Positions 35,053 through 44,754 of a stretch of 46,798 nt of DNA are shown in pieces (within the stretch, counting starts at the first letter, position 1; every line of letters starts with the position of its first letter). The notes under the pieces were generated by a model. It had not been told where the DNA came from, searched no databases, and was given only the letters and a program-made list of their open reading frames with translations. Origin of the DNA: Cellvibrio mixtus subsp. mixtus J3-8 (lineage in GTDB: Bacteria > Pseudomonadota > Gammaproteobacteria > Pseudomonadales > Cellvibrionaceae); NCBI RefSeq assembly GCF_000766945.1, contig NZ_KN266212.1, forward strand, positions 33,623 through 80,420. Direction: 5' to 3'. The translations under genes were made by a program, and so were the position numbers.

Positions 35053-37641
35053 ATGAAAATACAAAAAAAATGGCCACTTTTTCTCTCTGTTCTTGTTCTT
35101 TCTGCATGTGGCGGTGGTGGTGGCGGTGGATCATCATCACCAAAAAATAATCAGCCACCTACGGCCAGTATCTCCGGCCCATCACAAATGGAATCCGGGG
35201 CAACTATCTCTCTATCAGCCATAGCATCCGATTCGGATGGTTCAATTGCGAGTTATAGCTGGACAGCAGACTCAAGCACGGCGGTAACTCTCGGTGATAA
35301 TAAATCCGCGACGCTCTCTGTGACATCGGCAAATGTCAGTGCGGACACCACGGTTAAATTAACCCTTACCGTTACCGATAACCAGGGGGCGTCAACCCAA
35401 GCCAACCAGCAGGTAAAAATCGCAGCGAAAAAAACATCGTTGGCGATTAGTGGTTTGGTAATTGATGCAGCGGTGCCGAATGCAAATGTCACAGCGACTG
35501 TCCGCGATCTTACGTTTACCACTACCGCAGATGCTAATGGTAAATACACACTTAACCTGAGTGTGGATGATGCACACCTGAATGATTTGGTGTTGATTAC
35601 GGCAGACGGTGGTTCGAGCAAGCCAACCTTGAAACTGGTGTCGCAGTTGCCCTCTATGCAGACCTTGTTAATACAAGCCGGCAGTGACAACCAACTGGAT
35701 GCGAACGAAAATTTTTCTGTTAATGTCACCAATGTTACGACAGCCGAATATGCGTTAATGGTGAAGCGCTGGAGTTATTATGGTGTTCCTTTTCTAAATG
35801 TCAGCAACGATTTACAGTTGAAAAACCTTTCGGAAAGTGTTGGGCAGTTCGAGAAATACTGGCTCGCAGCGTTGATCAAAATAGTTAGTGACATGGGGGG
35901 CATTTTACCCTCAGGTGCCAAAACCACTCTGGACTTGGTGTTGGATAGTGATCTCACATATGAATTACAAACCAGTATTAACAACGCAACTCCTGAATTG
36001 ATTGGTCAGGTGATGGAGTCGATTAAAAATGATGCCTCTGTAAGTCCCGGCAGTTTGGGCTACGCTGGCACCTATATTTTGTTCAACGGGGCTGGCGATA
36101 CCGATTGGGTGCTGACTTTTAATAACGATAATAAAGGTGAAGCGAAAACTCGTTTTGGGGCGCAAACTTTTACCTGGACACAGGATGTCGACAAATTGGA
36201 TATACACTTTGATAAACCGATAAATCTAATGCAGATGGACTGGCCTGGTAGTTGGTTTGCTGAGGCTATCGAGATTTATATTGGAAACCAGTATGGCAGT
36301 GCAATACATGGCAGCATGGTAATGCATAAAGTGCTTCTGGATGATGAAGGAAAAATCCAGCGCAGTTTTTCTGAGTTCAAGTTTGTGCAGCGTGCGTCCA
36401 CCACGAAAGGATTGAACTTGGAAAAAGAGAAGCTGGTTGGCGAGTGGATTCAAGGTACGGACGGTAGCGCGACTCTATTTAAACTCAATGACGATGGCAG
36501 TGTAAATTTGAGCAATCTTGATGGCACTAACACGCAAACTGGTTTGACCTGGACCCTTGGCAACAATGGCTTTACCGTTTTTCGCGATGGCAAAAAATTA
36601 ACAGATTATTATGTGTTGAACGATTTGGGTGTTGGATACAGCTTCGTCGCTATCAACTGGTCGCCATCAAGCCCAGATGAAGTTTTTGCCTATGCCTGGA
36701 ACGGTAAATTAATTCGGCAACAACAATTGTCGGTAGCCAAAGCAGATTTACGCGGAACTTACGTAGGAACGGATGGCAGGATTTATACCTTGGCTAATGA
36801 CGATATTATCGAAGAATTATCCAGTCGCATATCGCCCTGGAATTATTCAAGCACGGATAGCTCGTGGATAAAGTACATCTACCAGGATAATAATGCTCGC
36901 TGGTTGAGCTATTGTGACCAGCTTGCTAATAAGTCGTGCAAGGTTTTTCGCAAAACGGTTGTTAAAGTATTGGCTAGCACGAATGATAATTACCATCTAC
37001 TAAATACAATAACGGAATATGACCCTGATGGTGAAAAATCATATTCGTATTCATTTCTTGATGTCTGGAGCAAGATTCCTTCCCCCGGTTATTTTGATTA
37101 TTGGTTTGGTATGTCTACCCATAGAAGGGAATTTTTCCAGCAGACAGCGGCTGGTGTCAAAGTCTGGCACTTTGTTAACGATCATATAGAAATTAACGAT
37201 AGAAGTGACGATAGCGTCCCGCAAGCCTCAATCCCGACAACTATTGCAAAGGGTAAATTGCTTTACACGCGAGACGGCGTGGCAAAAGCACTTGAGCTGG
37301 TTTCTGTCTCGGATGAGGGAATTGTTGTTTGCGAATATAACGCTGGCGCCAGTTGTACGAAAGGATCGGAAATTACCCTGAGTAATAGAACACCTGCGGT
37401 AATTAGCTATAAAGTATCTGTGGGTGGTTCGGTGGAATATGATATCTGGTATGCGAGCTATTCCGATCCAATGACGCTCTTCGGTAACGTCGCAACATTC
37501 ACTATTGTGCCGGATCAGGGTTACACCATAGAAAGCGTGACAGGTTGTGGTGGTCAGCTGAATGGATCTACCTATACAACGGCACCTGTAAGAGATAAAT
37601 GCACAATTACTGCAAACTTTGTTAAGGCATCAGTGCAGTAG
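35053..37641 (+). CDS. Large outer-surface lipoprotein with PKD-like domain, unknown function
   Basis: An 862-residue lipoprotein. The signal peptide ends in the lipobox VLSAC (Cys19), followed by a GGGGGGG-SSS tether. A PKD/Ig-like domain (about 36-125, PPTASISGPSQMESGATISL) and a carboxypeptidase-regulatory-like beta fold (about 130-200, ISGLVIDAAVPNANVTATV) follow. The long middle part has several short beta repeats and no family I recognise; WTQDVDKLDIHF, KLVGEWIQGTDGSATLFKL and ADLRGTYVGTDGRIYTL look like repeated lipocalin-type strands. The C-terminus resembles a bacterial InlB-type repeat (FTIVPDQGYTIESVTGCGG). There is no catalytic signature. Probably adhesion or substrate binding. 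It has its own ribosome-binding site (AAGGA) and terminator. Confidence 0.75.
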   Translation: MKIQKKWPLFLSVLVLSACGGGGGGGSSSPKNNQPPTASISGPSQMESGATISLSAIASDSDGSIASYSWTADSSTAVTLGDNKSATLSVTSANVSADTTVKLTLTVTDNQGASTQANQQVKIAAKKTSLAISGLVIDAAVPNANVTATVRDLTFTTTADANGKYTLNLSVDDAHLNDLVLITADGGSSKPTLKLVSQLPSMQTLLIQAGSDNQLDANENFSVNVTNVTTAEYALMVKRWSYYGVPFLNVSNDLQLKNLSESVGQFEKYWLAALIKIVSDMGGILPSGAKTTLDLVLDSDLTYELQTSINNATPELIGQVMESIKNDASVSPGSLGYAGTYILFNGAGDTDWVLTFNNDNKGEAKTRFGAQTFTWTQDVDKLDIHFDKPINLMQMDWPGSWFAEAIEIYIGNQYGSAIHGSMVMHKVLLDDEGKIQRSFSEFKFVQRASTTKGLNLEKEKLVGEWIQGTDGSATLFKLNDDGSVNLSNLDGTNTQTGLTWTLGNNGFTVFRDGKKLTDYYVLNDLGVGYSFVAINWSPSSPDEVFAYAWNGKLIRQQQLSVAKADLRGTYVGTDGRIYTLANDDIIEELSSRISPWNYSSTDSSWIKYIYQDNNARWLSYCDQLANKSCKVFRKTVVKVLASTNDNYHLLNTITEYDPDGEKSYSYSFLDVWSKIPSPGYFDYWFGMSTHRREFFQQTAAGVKVWHFVNDHIEINDRSDDSVPQASIPTTIAKGKLLYTRDGVAKALELVSVSDEGIVVCEYNAGASCTKGSEITLSNRTPAVISYKVSVGGSVEYDIWYASYSDPMTLFGNVATFTIVPDQGYTIESVTGCGGQLNGSTYTTAPVRDKCTITANFVKASVQ

Positions 37642-37660
37642 TTAATAGTGTGAATTAAAA

Positions 37661-37684
37661 CAGGGCGCTTCGGCGCCCTGTTTT
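37661..37684 (+). terminator. Rho-independent terminator after the lipoprotein gene
   Basis: CAGGGCGC-TTCG-GCGCCCTG with a UUCG tetraloop, followed by TTTT. It lies 20 bases after the stop and is a very stable hairpin. Confidence 0.95.
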
Positions 37685-37856
37685 ATTGATTAGGGATACC
37701 TATCTTTTACAGTGAGGGGCTGTGTATATTGAAAGCCATTTCCATCCTTTTGCTGAGAAAATGGGAAGTAGCGTGAGTGGGTAATTTTGCGCTTGAGTAT
37801 TTCCAGCAGGATCAGTATTAATTTCTATCAAGAATTATCCGCAGGGAGTTTCCCCG

Positions 37857-38366
37857 ATGAACAGCCAGGCCCGCCTGCTCGATAAACTTTGTGCCAACCT
37901 CGCCCCCGGCAAACTGGAATGGATAGGTTTGCGCAGTGAACGGCGCGGTGAAGTCGTGGTGGTCGACCAGGCTGAAGCAGTCGTTGGGCTGGGTTTGGCA
38001 GGTGACCACCGCATGAAAAAAACGCCGGGCTCAGCCCGTCAGGTCACCATCATCAGCCAGGAATATATCCGACAAATTTGCCAACATACTGGCCACATGT
38101 CTATTGATCCTCGCCTGTTGCGCCGCAATCTGGTGATTTCCGGTATGAATATGAACCTCCTGCGCTACCAGCGTGTGCAGATTGGTGAGGTTATCCTCGA
38201 AACCAATGCCCTTTGCCATCCCTGTTCGAGGATGGATGAAGCCTTGGGTAAAGGCGGTGCGGCGGCGATGTTTGGTTATGGCGGGCTGTGCGCCAAAGTT
38301 ATTCAGGGCGGGAAATTGAGCGTTGGTGATGCGGTGGTTCGCCTGCCGTACCTTGATCGCGATTAA
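37857..38366 (+). CDS. MOSC-domain protein
   Basis: A 169-residue stand-alone MOSC (molybdenum cofactor sulfurase C-terminal) domain. Visible features are GLAGDHRMKKTPGSARQVTI, LLRRNLVISGMNM, the conserved cysteine region CHPCSRMDEAL (C120, C123), and GGLCAKVIQGGKLSVGDAV. MOSC proteins bind Mo-cofactor-derived sulfur or pterin and serve detoxification reactions; the substrate here is unknown. AGGGAG lies 8 bases before the ATG. The panC gene follows 112 bp downstream with apparently separate control. Confidence 0.88.
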   Translation: MNSQARLLDKLCANLAPGKLEWIGLRSERRGEVVVVDQAEAVVGLGLAGDHRMKKTPGSARQVTIISQEYIRQICQHTGHMSIDPRLLRRNLVISGMNMNLLRYQRVQIGEVILETNALCHPCSRMDEALGKGGAAAMFGYGGLCAKVIQGGKLSVGDAVVRLPYLDRD

Positions 38367-38478
38367 CCTGCCAAATTGCTGGTTAATTTTTGTTCGAAAA
38401 ATGTACATCCTTTCAGTGACCGTGTATTATCGCGCGCCCAAGCCCTGGTCGGCTCCTGACGTAGTTTGAGGCGTGTTA

Positions 38479-39330
38479 ATGCAGGTTTTCCATCACATCA
38501 GTTCCTTGCGTGAAGCCCTGGCGGCGGAGCGTCGCGCTGGTAAGCGCATCGGTTTTGTGCCCACCATGGGCAACCTTCATAATGCCCACCTTGAACTGGT
38601 CAAAATCGCCCAAAAGAATTGCGATGTAGTCGTTACCAGTATTTTTGTGAACCCGCTGCAATTCGGGTTGAATGAGGATTGGGACAAGTACCCGCGTACA
38701 TTGGCGGCGGATTCAGCAAAACTGGAATCGGTAAATTGCGATTACCTGTTTTGCCCGGATGAAAAAGAAATTTATCCCAACGGTATGGCTGAACAGACCC
38801 GGGTGATCGTGCCGACCATGACCGATGTACTCTGTGGCGCAAGTCGCCCCGGTCACTTCGAGGGCGTGACAACCGTAGTCACCAAGCTGTTTAATATTGT
38901 CCAGCCCGACGAAGCGGTGTTCGGGATCAAGGATTTCCAGCAGTTGGCGGTGATTCGCCGGATGGTGGAAGACCTGTGCATCCCTATCAAGATTACGGCG
39001 GGTGAGATTTTCCGCGAAGGTGATGGCTTGGCCATGAGTTCGCGCAATGGTTTTATTACGGCGGATGAGCGCCCCCGCGTGGCAGTGCTCAACCGTACAT
39101 TGAATGGAATCAAACAACAAATAGAGCAGGGTCGCCGCGATTTTACCGTGTTGATCGACGAAGCTCGCGCGCAGGTTGAGGTGGCGGGTTTTCGGGTGGA
39201 TTACATCAACATTTGCAATAGCCGCACGCTGGAAATGGCGGCACACGATGATCGGGAGATCACTATACTCGGCGCCATGTACACTGCGGGCGCGCGATTA
39301 ATTGATAACGTTTCTGTGGTCCTGGCCTGA
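38479..39330 (+). CDS. panC: Pantothenate synthetase
   Basis: A 283-residue cytoplasmic enzyme joining pantoate and beta-alanine with ATP, the last step of pantothenate (coenzyme A precursor) synthesis. Family signatures: [64 protein letters not shown] and AMSSRNGFI. The nucleotidyltransferase motif, normally H-x-G-H, reads H34-N-A-H37; the histidines are kept but Gly is Ala. The ATG at 38479 is 8 bases after GAGG and preferred over the GTG at 38473. It lies 31 bp upstream of panD, the enzyme that makes beta-alanine, so both steps are encoded together. Confidence 0.97.
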   Translation: MQVFHHISSLREALAAERRAGKRIGFVPTMGNLHNAHLELVKIAQKNCDVVVTSIFVNPLQFGLNEDWDKYPRTLAADSAKLESVNCDYLFCPDEKEIYPNGMAEQTRVIVPTMTDVLCGASRPGHFEGVTTVVTKLFNIVQPDEAVFGIKDFQQLAVIRRMVEDLCIPIKITAGEIFREGDGLAMSSRNGFITADERPRVAVLNRTLNGIKQQIEQGRRDFTVLIDEARAQVEVAGFRVDYINICNSRTLEMAAHDDREITILGAMYTAGARLIDNVSVVLA

Positions 39331-39361
39331 TACGCCAGCAAGTGATTCCCCGGAGGATTTC

Positions 39362-39742
39362 ATGCTTTCACATATGCTTAAAGCCAAGTTGCACATGGCC
39401 AAAGTGACCCAGGCGGAACTGTGGTATGACGGTTCCTGCGCGATTGATGCCAATCTGGTCGCCCTTGCCGGCATGCGCGAATTTGAACAAATTGATATTT
39501 ACAACGTGAGCAATGGCGAACGTTTCCATACTTACATCATCCTGGCTGAGCCTGGCTCAGGCACCATCTCCATGAACGGTGCAGCTGCCCGTAAGGTAGC
39601 GGTGGGTGATCGCGTGATTATCGCGACTTATGGCCATTTCAACGAAGGCGAATTGGTGAACCACAAGCCCAAACTTGTGTATCTCAATGAAGATAACACT
39701 GTAAACCGCACCAGCAATACCATTCCGATGCAAGTTGCATAA
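39362..39742 (+). CDS. panD: Aspartate 1-decarboxylase
   Basis: A 126-residue pyruvoyl enzyme that decarboxylates aspartate to beta-alanine for pantothenate synthesis. The proenzyme self-cleaves between Gly24 and Ser25 (YDGSCAID) to form the pyruvoyl group; numbering from the ATG at 39362 places Ser exactly at the canonical position 25. Also typical are [15 protein letters not shown] and [29 protein letters not shown] precedes the ATG. The frame is open upstream to 39302 inside panC, but that extension is not needed. Confidence 0.97.
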   Translation: MLSHMLKAKLHMAKVTQAELWYDGSCAIDANLVALAGMREFEQIDIYNVSNGERFHTYIILAEPGSGTISMNGAAARKVAVGDRVIIATYGHFNEGELVNHKPKLVYLNEDNTVNRTSNTIPMQVA

Positions 39743-39774
39743 TCGCGGTTTGAGTTTGCTGTAACGGTTGCGGT

Positions 39775-39801
39775 AAAAAAGGGCCTTGAAGGCCCTTTTT
39801 T
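39775..39801 (+). terminator. Rho-independent terminator after panD
   Basis: AAAAAAGGGCC-TTGAA-GGCCCTTTTTT, a symmetrical hairpin with A and T tracts, 33 bases after the panD stop. It could work in both directions. Confidence 0.93.
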
Positions 39802-40037
39802 ATTGGTTGTTCGGCAAGGAATTCTTTGCCGTTGTTAACCTGAAAGTGAGACAAAATGGTGCATTGATCTTGACTTGACCAGGTTTTTGCACCAATTGGA
39901 CAACGTTGTCATTGAGCTTTTTACCTCAATCCTGCTAAGCTTGCCTGCAATTGAACGTGCGGATTTGGATTATCGTATCCGGATTCGTTACTACCCCTCC
40001 TGATGTAATAACAAGATAACGGCAAAGAGAGAAAAGC

Positions 40038-41975
40038 ATGTCTGAAGTTCACCTGTACCCGGTCCCTGAAAGTTTCAAGAAGAACGCTGCCATTGATTTG
40101 GCCCGTTACAAGTCCATGTATGAGCAATCGGTTAATTCACCCGATACTTTCTGGGCTGAACAGGCAAACGCTTTCCTGAGCTGGCAAAAACCCTGGACGC
40201 AGGTCACGAAAAGTGATTTGAAAAAAGGGGAGGTTTCCTGGTTTGTGGATGGAAAACTGAACGTCAGTGTGAACTGTATTGATCGCCATTTGCCAGCGCG
40301 CGCTAATCAGACCGCGATTATCTGGGAGGGCGATGATCCTTCCGAAGACAAGTTTATTACCTATCAGGAATTGCACGACCAGGTTTGCCGCCTGGCCAAT
40401 GCCTTACGTGAGCGCGGCGTTAAAAAAGGCGATCGTGTCTGTATCTATATGCCGATGATCCCGGAAGCGGCTTACGCAATGCTCGCCTGTACCCGTATCG
40501 GTGCGATTCATTCCATCGTATTCGGTGGCTTCTCTCCGGAAGCGTTGAAAGACCGTATCCAGGATGCTGATTGCCAGGTTGTTATCACTTCAGACGAAGG
40601 CCTGCGTGGCGGCAAGCGCGTCCCGCTGAAAAAGAATGCCGATATTGCCCTGGCACAATGCCCGAATGTGCATACCTGCATCGTAGTAAAACGCACCGGA
40701 GGCGATATTGCTTGGAATGAGCAGCGCGATTTCTGGTACGAAGACCTCGTGGAGCGTCAGGCCAGCGTTGCAGAACCGGAAGTGATGGATTCCGAAGATC
40801 CATTGTTCATCCTCTACACCTCCGGTTCTACTGGCAAGCCCAAAGGCGTACTGCACACCACTGGTGGTTATTTGCTGCAAGCGGCGATGACCCACAAATA
40901 CGTATTCGATTATCAGGAAGGGGATATTTACTGGTGTACCGCGGACGTGGGTTGGGTTACCGGCCATAGTTATATCGTTTATGGTCCGCTTACCAATGGC
41001 GCAACTACCTTGATGTTCGAAGGCGTCCCAACTTACCCGGATGCATCCCGTTGCTGGCAAGTCATCGACAAGCACGGCGTTAACAGTTTCTACACTGCCC
41101 CAACGGCAATCCGCGCATTGATGGGCGCAGGCAATGACTACGTTACCAAAACCTCACGTGCAAGCCTGAAAATTCTGGGCAGCGTAGGGGAGCCAATTAA
41201 CCCCGAAGCCTGGGAGTGGTATTACCGCGTCATTGGCGATAGCCGTTGCCCGATTATGGATACCTGGTGGCAAACTGAAACCGGTGCGCACATGCTGACT
41301 CCATTGCCTGGCGCAATTGATTTAAAACCCGGTTCCGCGACTGTTCCATTCTTTGGCGTGCAACCGGTGTTATTGGATGCGGAAGGCAAAGAAATTATCG
41401 GTGCTGGTGAAGGTAACCTTTGTATCAAAGCCGCATGGCCAAGCCAGATCCGTACCGTATTCGGCGATCACCAGCGCTGCATTGATACTTACTACAGCAC
41501 CTATCCCGGTTACTACTTCACTGGCGACGGCGCGCGCCGCGATGCCGATGGTTACTACTGGATTACTGGCCGTGTGGATGACGTAATCAATGTTTCCGGC
41601 CATCGCATGGGTACCGCAGAAGTTGAAAGTGCACTGGTACTTCACGATAAAGTTGCTGAGGCAGCGGTAGTAGGTTATCCGCATGACATCAAAGGCCAGG
41701 GCATTTATGCCTACGTCACTTTGATGACTGGCGAGCAACCGAGCGATGAATTGAAAAAAGAATTGCTTGCGCTCGTAGTAAAAGAAATTGGCGCGATTGC
41801 GCGTCCCGATGTTATCCAATGGGCGCCGGGATTACCGAAAACCCGCTCCGGAAAAATCATGCGCCGCATCCTGCGCAAAATCGCGGCTAATGAATTGGAT
41901 TCACTCGGTGATACTTCAACGCTGGCTGATCCGGCAGTGGTGAATGAACTCATTGATAATCGCGCGAATAAATAA
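40038..41975 (+). CDS. acs: Acetyl-CoA synthetase (AMP-forming)
   Basis: A 645-residue cytoplasmic enzyme turning acetate, ATP and CoA into acetyl-CoA through acetyl-AMP. The ANL-superfamily signatures are all present: [20 protein letters not shown] (P-loop), [33 protein letters not shown] (hinge), and [11 protein letters not shown] with the catalytic, regulatory Lys606 that is acetylated in other bacteria. Length is normal for Acs (about 650). AGAGAG precedes the ATG. It is a single-gene unit with a strong terminator, suited to acetate scavenging in a polysaccharide fermenter. Confidence 0.98.
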   Translation: MSEVHLYPVPESFKKNAAIDLARYKSMYEQSVNSPDTFWAEQANAFLSWQKPWTQVTKSDLKKGEVSWFVDGKLNVSVNCIDRHLPARANQTAIIWEGDDPSEDKFITYQELHDQVCRLANALRERGVKKGDRVCIYMPMIPEAAYAMLACTRIGAIHSIVFGGFSPEALKDRIQDADCQVVITSDEGLRGGKRVPLKKNADIALAQCPNVHTCIVVKRTGGDIAWNEQRDFWYEDLVERQASVAEPEVMDSEDPLFILYTSGSTGKPKGVLHTTGGYLLQAAMTHKYVFDYQEGDIYWCTADVGWVTGHSYIVYGPLTNGATTLMFEGVPTYPDASRCWQVIDKHGVNSFYTAPTAIRALMGAGNDYVTKTSRASLKILGSVGEPINPEAWEWYYRVIGDSRCPIMDTWWQTETGAHMLTPLPGAIDLKPGSATVPFFGVQPVLLDAEGKEIIGAGEGNLCIKAAWPSQIRTVFGDHQRCIDTYYSTYPGYYFTGDGARRDADGYYWITGRVDDVINVSGHRMGTAEVESALVLHDKVAEAAVVGYPHDIKGQGIYAYVTLMTGEQPSDELKKELLALVVKEIGAIARPDVIQWAPGLPKTRSGKIMRRILRKIAANELDSLGDTSTLADPAVVNELIDNRANK

Positions 41976-42006
41976 TCGTGCGATAAATAGTTCGAGCGAT
42001 GAATAC

Positions 42007-42040
42007 AAAAAAGGGGCGCAATTATTGCGCCCCTTTTTTA
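42007..42040 (+). terminator. Rho-independent terminator after acs
   Basis: GGGGCGCAA-TTA-TTGCGCCCC, a 9-bp stem, is flanked by six A and six T. It lies 32 bases after the acs stop. Confidence 0.95.
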
Positions 42041-42066
42041 TTGCATTGCCCCTTGCTGAAATAGGT

Positions 42067-42096
42067 TTGCAACTTGTAAAAACTATCGCATATGCT
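42067..42096 (+). promoter_or_regulatory. Candidate promoter of the MerR-type gene
   Basis: TTGCAA (42067-42072), 18 bases, and TATGCT (42091-42096). A slightly long spacer is in keeping with MerR-controlled promoters, which often exceed 17 bases. Tentative. Confidence 0.35.
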
Positions 42097-42128
42097 GGCC
42101 ACTTCATTGAATTATTTATGGCTTTAAA

Positions 42129-43154
42129 ATGTTATTGAAAGTTGGTCAGCTTGCCAGACAAATTTCCTTAAGTGTGCGCACTCTGCATCATTACGAGGAG
42201 ATCGGATTGCTCTCACCTTCTGTGCGCACTGATGCCGGCCACAGGCTTTACAACACCAAAGATATATCCCGTCTATACCGTATCCAGGCACTCAAGCAGT
42301 TGGGTTTATCGTTGCTGCAAATCTCTGAACTGATTCAGCAGGACGTACAAGATTTGCCTGCGATTATTACGCAGCAAATTACCCATCTTGATCGCGAAAT
42401 AGTGCAGGCCACCCAGTTAAAAAACCGGCTACTGGCGTTACAGAATAATTTGAAATCGATCCATGAGCCCGGGATGACGAATTGGCTGGATACGTTGGCT
42501 TTAATGAATATTTATGAGCGCTATTTAACCGCCGATGAAATTGAAGAGCTAAACGGTTATGCCCAAACGCTGAAGCAGGAGCTTGAGCATGATTGGCCAA
42601 AAATGGTTAATAAGCTGAAAACCATGATGGAGCAAAACGTTGCACCTGACACTCAAGAGGCAAAGGAATTTGTTATTCGTTGGACCGAAATGCTGGAACG
42701 TTTGGCGGGGCATAACCCTGATTTATTATTAAAAATCTATTCCATGTCCAGTAATGATCTTGAAATGCAGGTAGAGAGTGGAATTAGCCCGGCCATGAAT
42801 GACTATCTGGGCCGTATTATGGGAGCCTTGCATCGCGATATTTTCGCGCGATATCTCACCGCAGAACAAATGCAAATTATGGAAAAGCATCAGCGGGAAA
42901 ACCGTGAACAGTGGTTACCGCTTATCACTGAGGTGCGTGCGCAGATGCAATTGGGTATCAGCCCGGAAAGCGAAGTCGCTCGCGTATTAGCGCTAAAATG
43001 GAAGGCGTTGTTTGAGGCTTCGGTTAGCGGTGGCGATGCTGAGATTACCGCGCGTTTGCGACAGGCTTACGATAACGAGCCGCTTCTGGTTCAAGGGACG
43101 GGGCTTGATAAAAAACTCTTCAAATTTATTCGCCAGGCGATGGATCATTTATAA
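42129..43154 (+). CDS. MerR-family regulator with TipAS-like ligand-binding repeats
   Basis: A 341-residue transcription factor. The N-terminal MerR winged helix (1-70) has VGQLARQISLSVRTLHHYEE and LSPSVRTDAGHRLYNTKDIS. A dimerisation coiled coil (about 80-115) follows. The rest is two related helical units (about 125-215 and 240-335), each with the YLTADEIEEL or YLTAEQMQIM segment and an EAKEFVIRWTEM/EVARVLALKWKAL helix, as in the TipAS antibiotic-recognition domain. Such proteins bind hydrophobic drugs and activate resistance or export genes. The ribosome-binding site is poor. The two genes downstream, a methyltransferase and a VOC protein, may be targets or co-transcribed. Confidence 0.88.
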   Translation: MLLKVGQLARQISLSVRTLHHYEEIGLLSPSVRTDAGHRLYNTKDISRLYRIQALKQLGLSLLQISELIQQDVQDLPAIITQQITHLDREIVQATQLKNRLLALQNNLKSIHEPGMTNWLDTLALMNIYERYLTADEIEELNGYAQTLKQELEHDWPKMVNKLKTMMEQNVAPDTQEAKEFVIRWTEMLERLAGHNPDLLLKIYSMSSNDLEMQVESGISPAMNDYLGRIMGALHRDIFARYLTAEQMQIMEKHQRENREQWLPLITEVRAQMQLGISPESEVARVLALKWKALFEASVSGGDAEITARLRQAYDNEPLLVQGTGLDKKLFKFIRQAMDHL

Positions 43155-43238
43155 AATTAAAAAATGCTTGTTCCTGACGTAACGTGAGGTTTTAAGGTGA
43201 TTGCAATTGTTGTTCACCTTAAACAACCAGGAGCCTCT

Positions 43239-44174
43239 ATGTTCGACGCCATATCCAATACCCTGCAAAAACAATTCTGCACTTCCCTAAACATGGATAA
43301 TGCCAAGCCCAGTAGCCAGGCGGTTGCGGTCTGGCGCGCTGCCCATCAGATCCTGGAGCAACCGGTGATTTTCCATGATCCAATCGCGCTGGCAATATTG
43401 GGTGATGCAAAATCTGAAGTGATCGATAAACTCGATTTACACAAAGATCCGCTCAGCTCCGCTATGCGGTTTGCCATCGCTGTGCGCAGCCGTTTTGCGC
43501 AAGATGAGCGCGAAGCAGTGCTGGAGAATGGCGTAAACCAATATGTGATATTGGGGGCGGGTCTGGATACTTATGCCTATCGCAGCAAGCACCAGCATGA
43601 AAAAGTGTTTGAGGTAGATCTGCCTGCTACTCAAGCTATGAAACTTGCACGGCTTAAACAGCAAGGAATTGCTCCCACCTGTGCAGTAACTTATGTCGCC
43701 TGTGATTTTGAACTCGATAGGTTAGAAAAAAGTACTATGGAGAAAAGCACTATGGAAAAAAGTGCTTTGGAAAAAAGTTTACTGGCAGCTGGATTTGATA
43801 AAAATAAAAAAACTTTTTTTTCTTGTCTGGGTGTCGTAGCTTATCTGGATCTGGCTGCGATAGAGCAAACCTTCCATTTTATTACCCGTTGTGCCCCCGG
43901 TTCTATTCTGGTTTTTGATTACATTGTTGACCCCAAAAATCTGAATGAAATAGAACAGTACGTATTGAGCATGATGTCTGCGCAATTGGCGTCAGGCGGT
44001 GAGCCGCTGAAAAGCTTTTTCGATCCGCAATCGCTCGCGCAACAACTGAGTAGTCTAGGCTTCTCGCATATTGAAGATATAAGCCCTGATTATCTTAATA
44101 ATCGTTTCCTTGCACAAAGAAATGATGGTTTGCGTGTTGGTAATGTAACGCGCATGTTTATTGCAGTTGTTTAG
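43239..44174 (+). CDS. LCM-family SAM-dependent methyltransferase
   Basis: A 311-residue class I methyltransferase of the leucine carboxyl methyltransferase/PPM1 (polyketide O-methyltransferase-like) family. QAVAVWRAAHQILEQP and FHDPIALAIL are typical of the N-terminus. The SAM site is YVILGAGLDTYAYR, followed by FEVDLPATQAMKLARL. Later segments are FFSCLGVVAYLDLAAIEQTF and GSILVFDYIVDP. The substrate is unknown. AGGAG five bases before the ATG at 43239 is preferred over the GTG at 43197 (14 residues longer). Residues 163-182 are four tandem EKS-x-x pentapeptides encoded by a 15-bp minisatellite. Confidence 0.88.
   Translation: MFDAISNTLQKQFCTSLNMDNAKPSSQAVAVWRAAHQILEQPVIFHDPIALAILGDAKSEVIDKLDLHKDPLSSAMRFAIAVRSRFAQDEREAVLENGVNQYVILGAGLDTYAYRSKHQHEKVFEVDLPATQAMKLARLKQQGIAPTCAVTYVACDFELDRLEKSTMEKSTMEKSALEKSLLAAGFDKNKKTFFSCLGVVAYLDLAAIEQTFHFITRCAPGSILVFDYIVDPKNLNEIEQYVLSMMSAQLASGGEPLKSFFDPQSLAQQLSSLGFSHIEDISPDYLNNRFLAQRNDGLRVGNVTRMFIAVV
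43725..43784 (+). repeat. In-frame 15-bp minisatellite (four units)
   Basis: Four consecutive 15-base units at 43725, 43740, 43755 and 43770 encode EKSTM, EKSTM, EKSAL and EKSLL inside the methyltransferase. They fall in a surface loop region after the SAM-binding part. Confidence 0.9.
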
Positions 44175-44194
44175 TGAGCCTTAAGGAGCGATAG

Positions 44195-44584
44195 ATGAAA
44201 CCTAAAATGATAATTCCTATGTTGGTGTGTCTTGATGTGGAGGCAGAATTGGATTTTTGTGTGAAGGCATTTGGTGCGGTAGAGCTTTCACGCCGCACCG
44301 CAGAAAATGGAAACGTTATCCACGCAACCCTCATGATCCATCAATCCATGCTAATGCTTCACAATGAAGCTCCACATTTGGCGAGTCGTGCTCCGCAGTC
44401 TGATGGCAGTTCTTCGGTAGTGACTTATCTCTATGATGACGATGTGGATGGCATAATGGCTCGCGCTATTGCATTAGGCGCTAGTGTGCTTATGCCCGCA
44501 GAGGATCAACTCTGGGGTGACAGGGTTGGGCGTCTCATGGACCCGGCAGCGCATGTGCGGAATATTGCTGCACGGATTGAATAA
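44195..44584 (+). CDS. VOC-superfamily (glyoxalase/bleomycin-resistance-like) protein
   Basis: A 129-residue protein of the vicinal-oxygen-chelate fold, PhnB/glyoxalase-like. It has PMLVCLDVEAELDFCVKAFGA at the N-terminus, VIHATLMIHQSMLMLHNEAP in the middle, and the C-terminal WGDRVGRLMDPAAHVRNIAARIE, which is the typical end of this group (usually DP-x-GH-x-W). Members may be metal-dependent enzymes or drug-binding proteins; the substrate is unknown. AAGGAG 7 bases before the ATG. It starts 20 bp after the methyltransferase stop and is probably co-transcribed. Confidence 0.88.
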   Translation: MKPKMIIPMLVCLDVEAELDFCVKAFGAVELSRRTAENGNVIHATLMIHQSMLMLHNEAPHLASRAPQSDGSSSVVTYLYDDDVDGIMARAIALGASVLMPAEDQLWGDRVGRLMDPAAHVRNIAARIE

Positions 44585-44675
44585 ATCGAACTTTATGCTG
44601 CCAACTGCTCCATCAAATCTACATTAGTATTCTAAACATTCAAATTAGTCGCCGACGTCTGATAATCTGAAAGAA

Positions 44676-44701
44676 AAGCGAACTACAGATGTGGTTCGCT
44701 T
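44676..44701. terminator. Convergent-end hairpin, possibly bidirectional
   Basis: AAGCGAAC (44676-44683) pairs with GTTCGCTT (44694-44701). On the minus strand it is followed by TTTTCTTTC, so it could end the metalloprotease transcript; on the plus strand the tail is only weakly T-rich. It lies between two convergent genes. Confidence 0.55.
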
Positions 44702-44754
44702 AATTAAATTATGTGAATGTAGTAGCTAATAGCCCATCTTTTATTCGGAGCGTT

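Noticed and set aside
39302-39361. Upstream extension of panD
   Set aside because: It overlaps panC and would move the cleavage Ser from its canonical position 25; a strong ribosome-binding site supports the ATG at 39362.
37857-44584. Possible integrated element around the MOSC, MerR and methyltransferase genes
   Set aside because: There is no integrase, transposase, tRNA target or flanking direct repeat, and housekeeping genes are interspersed.
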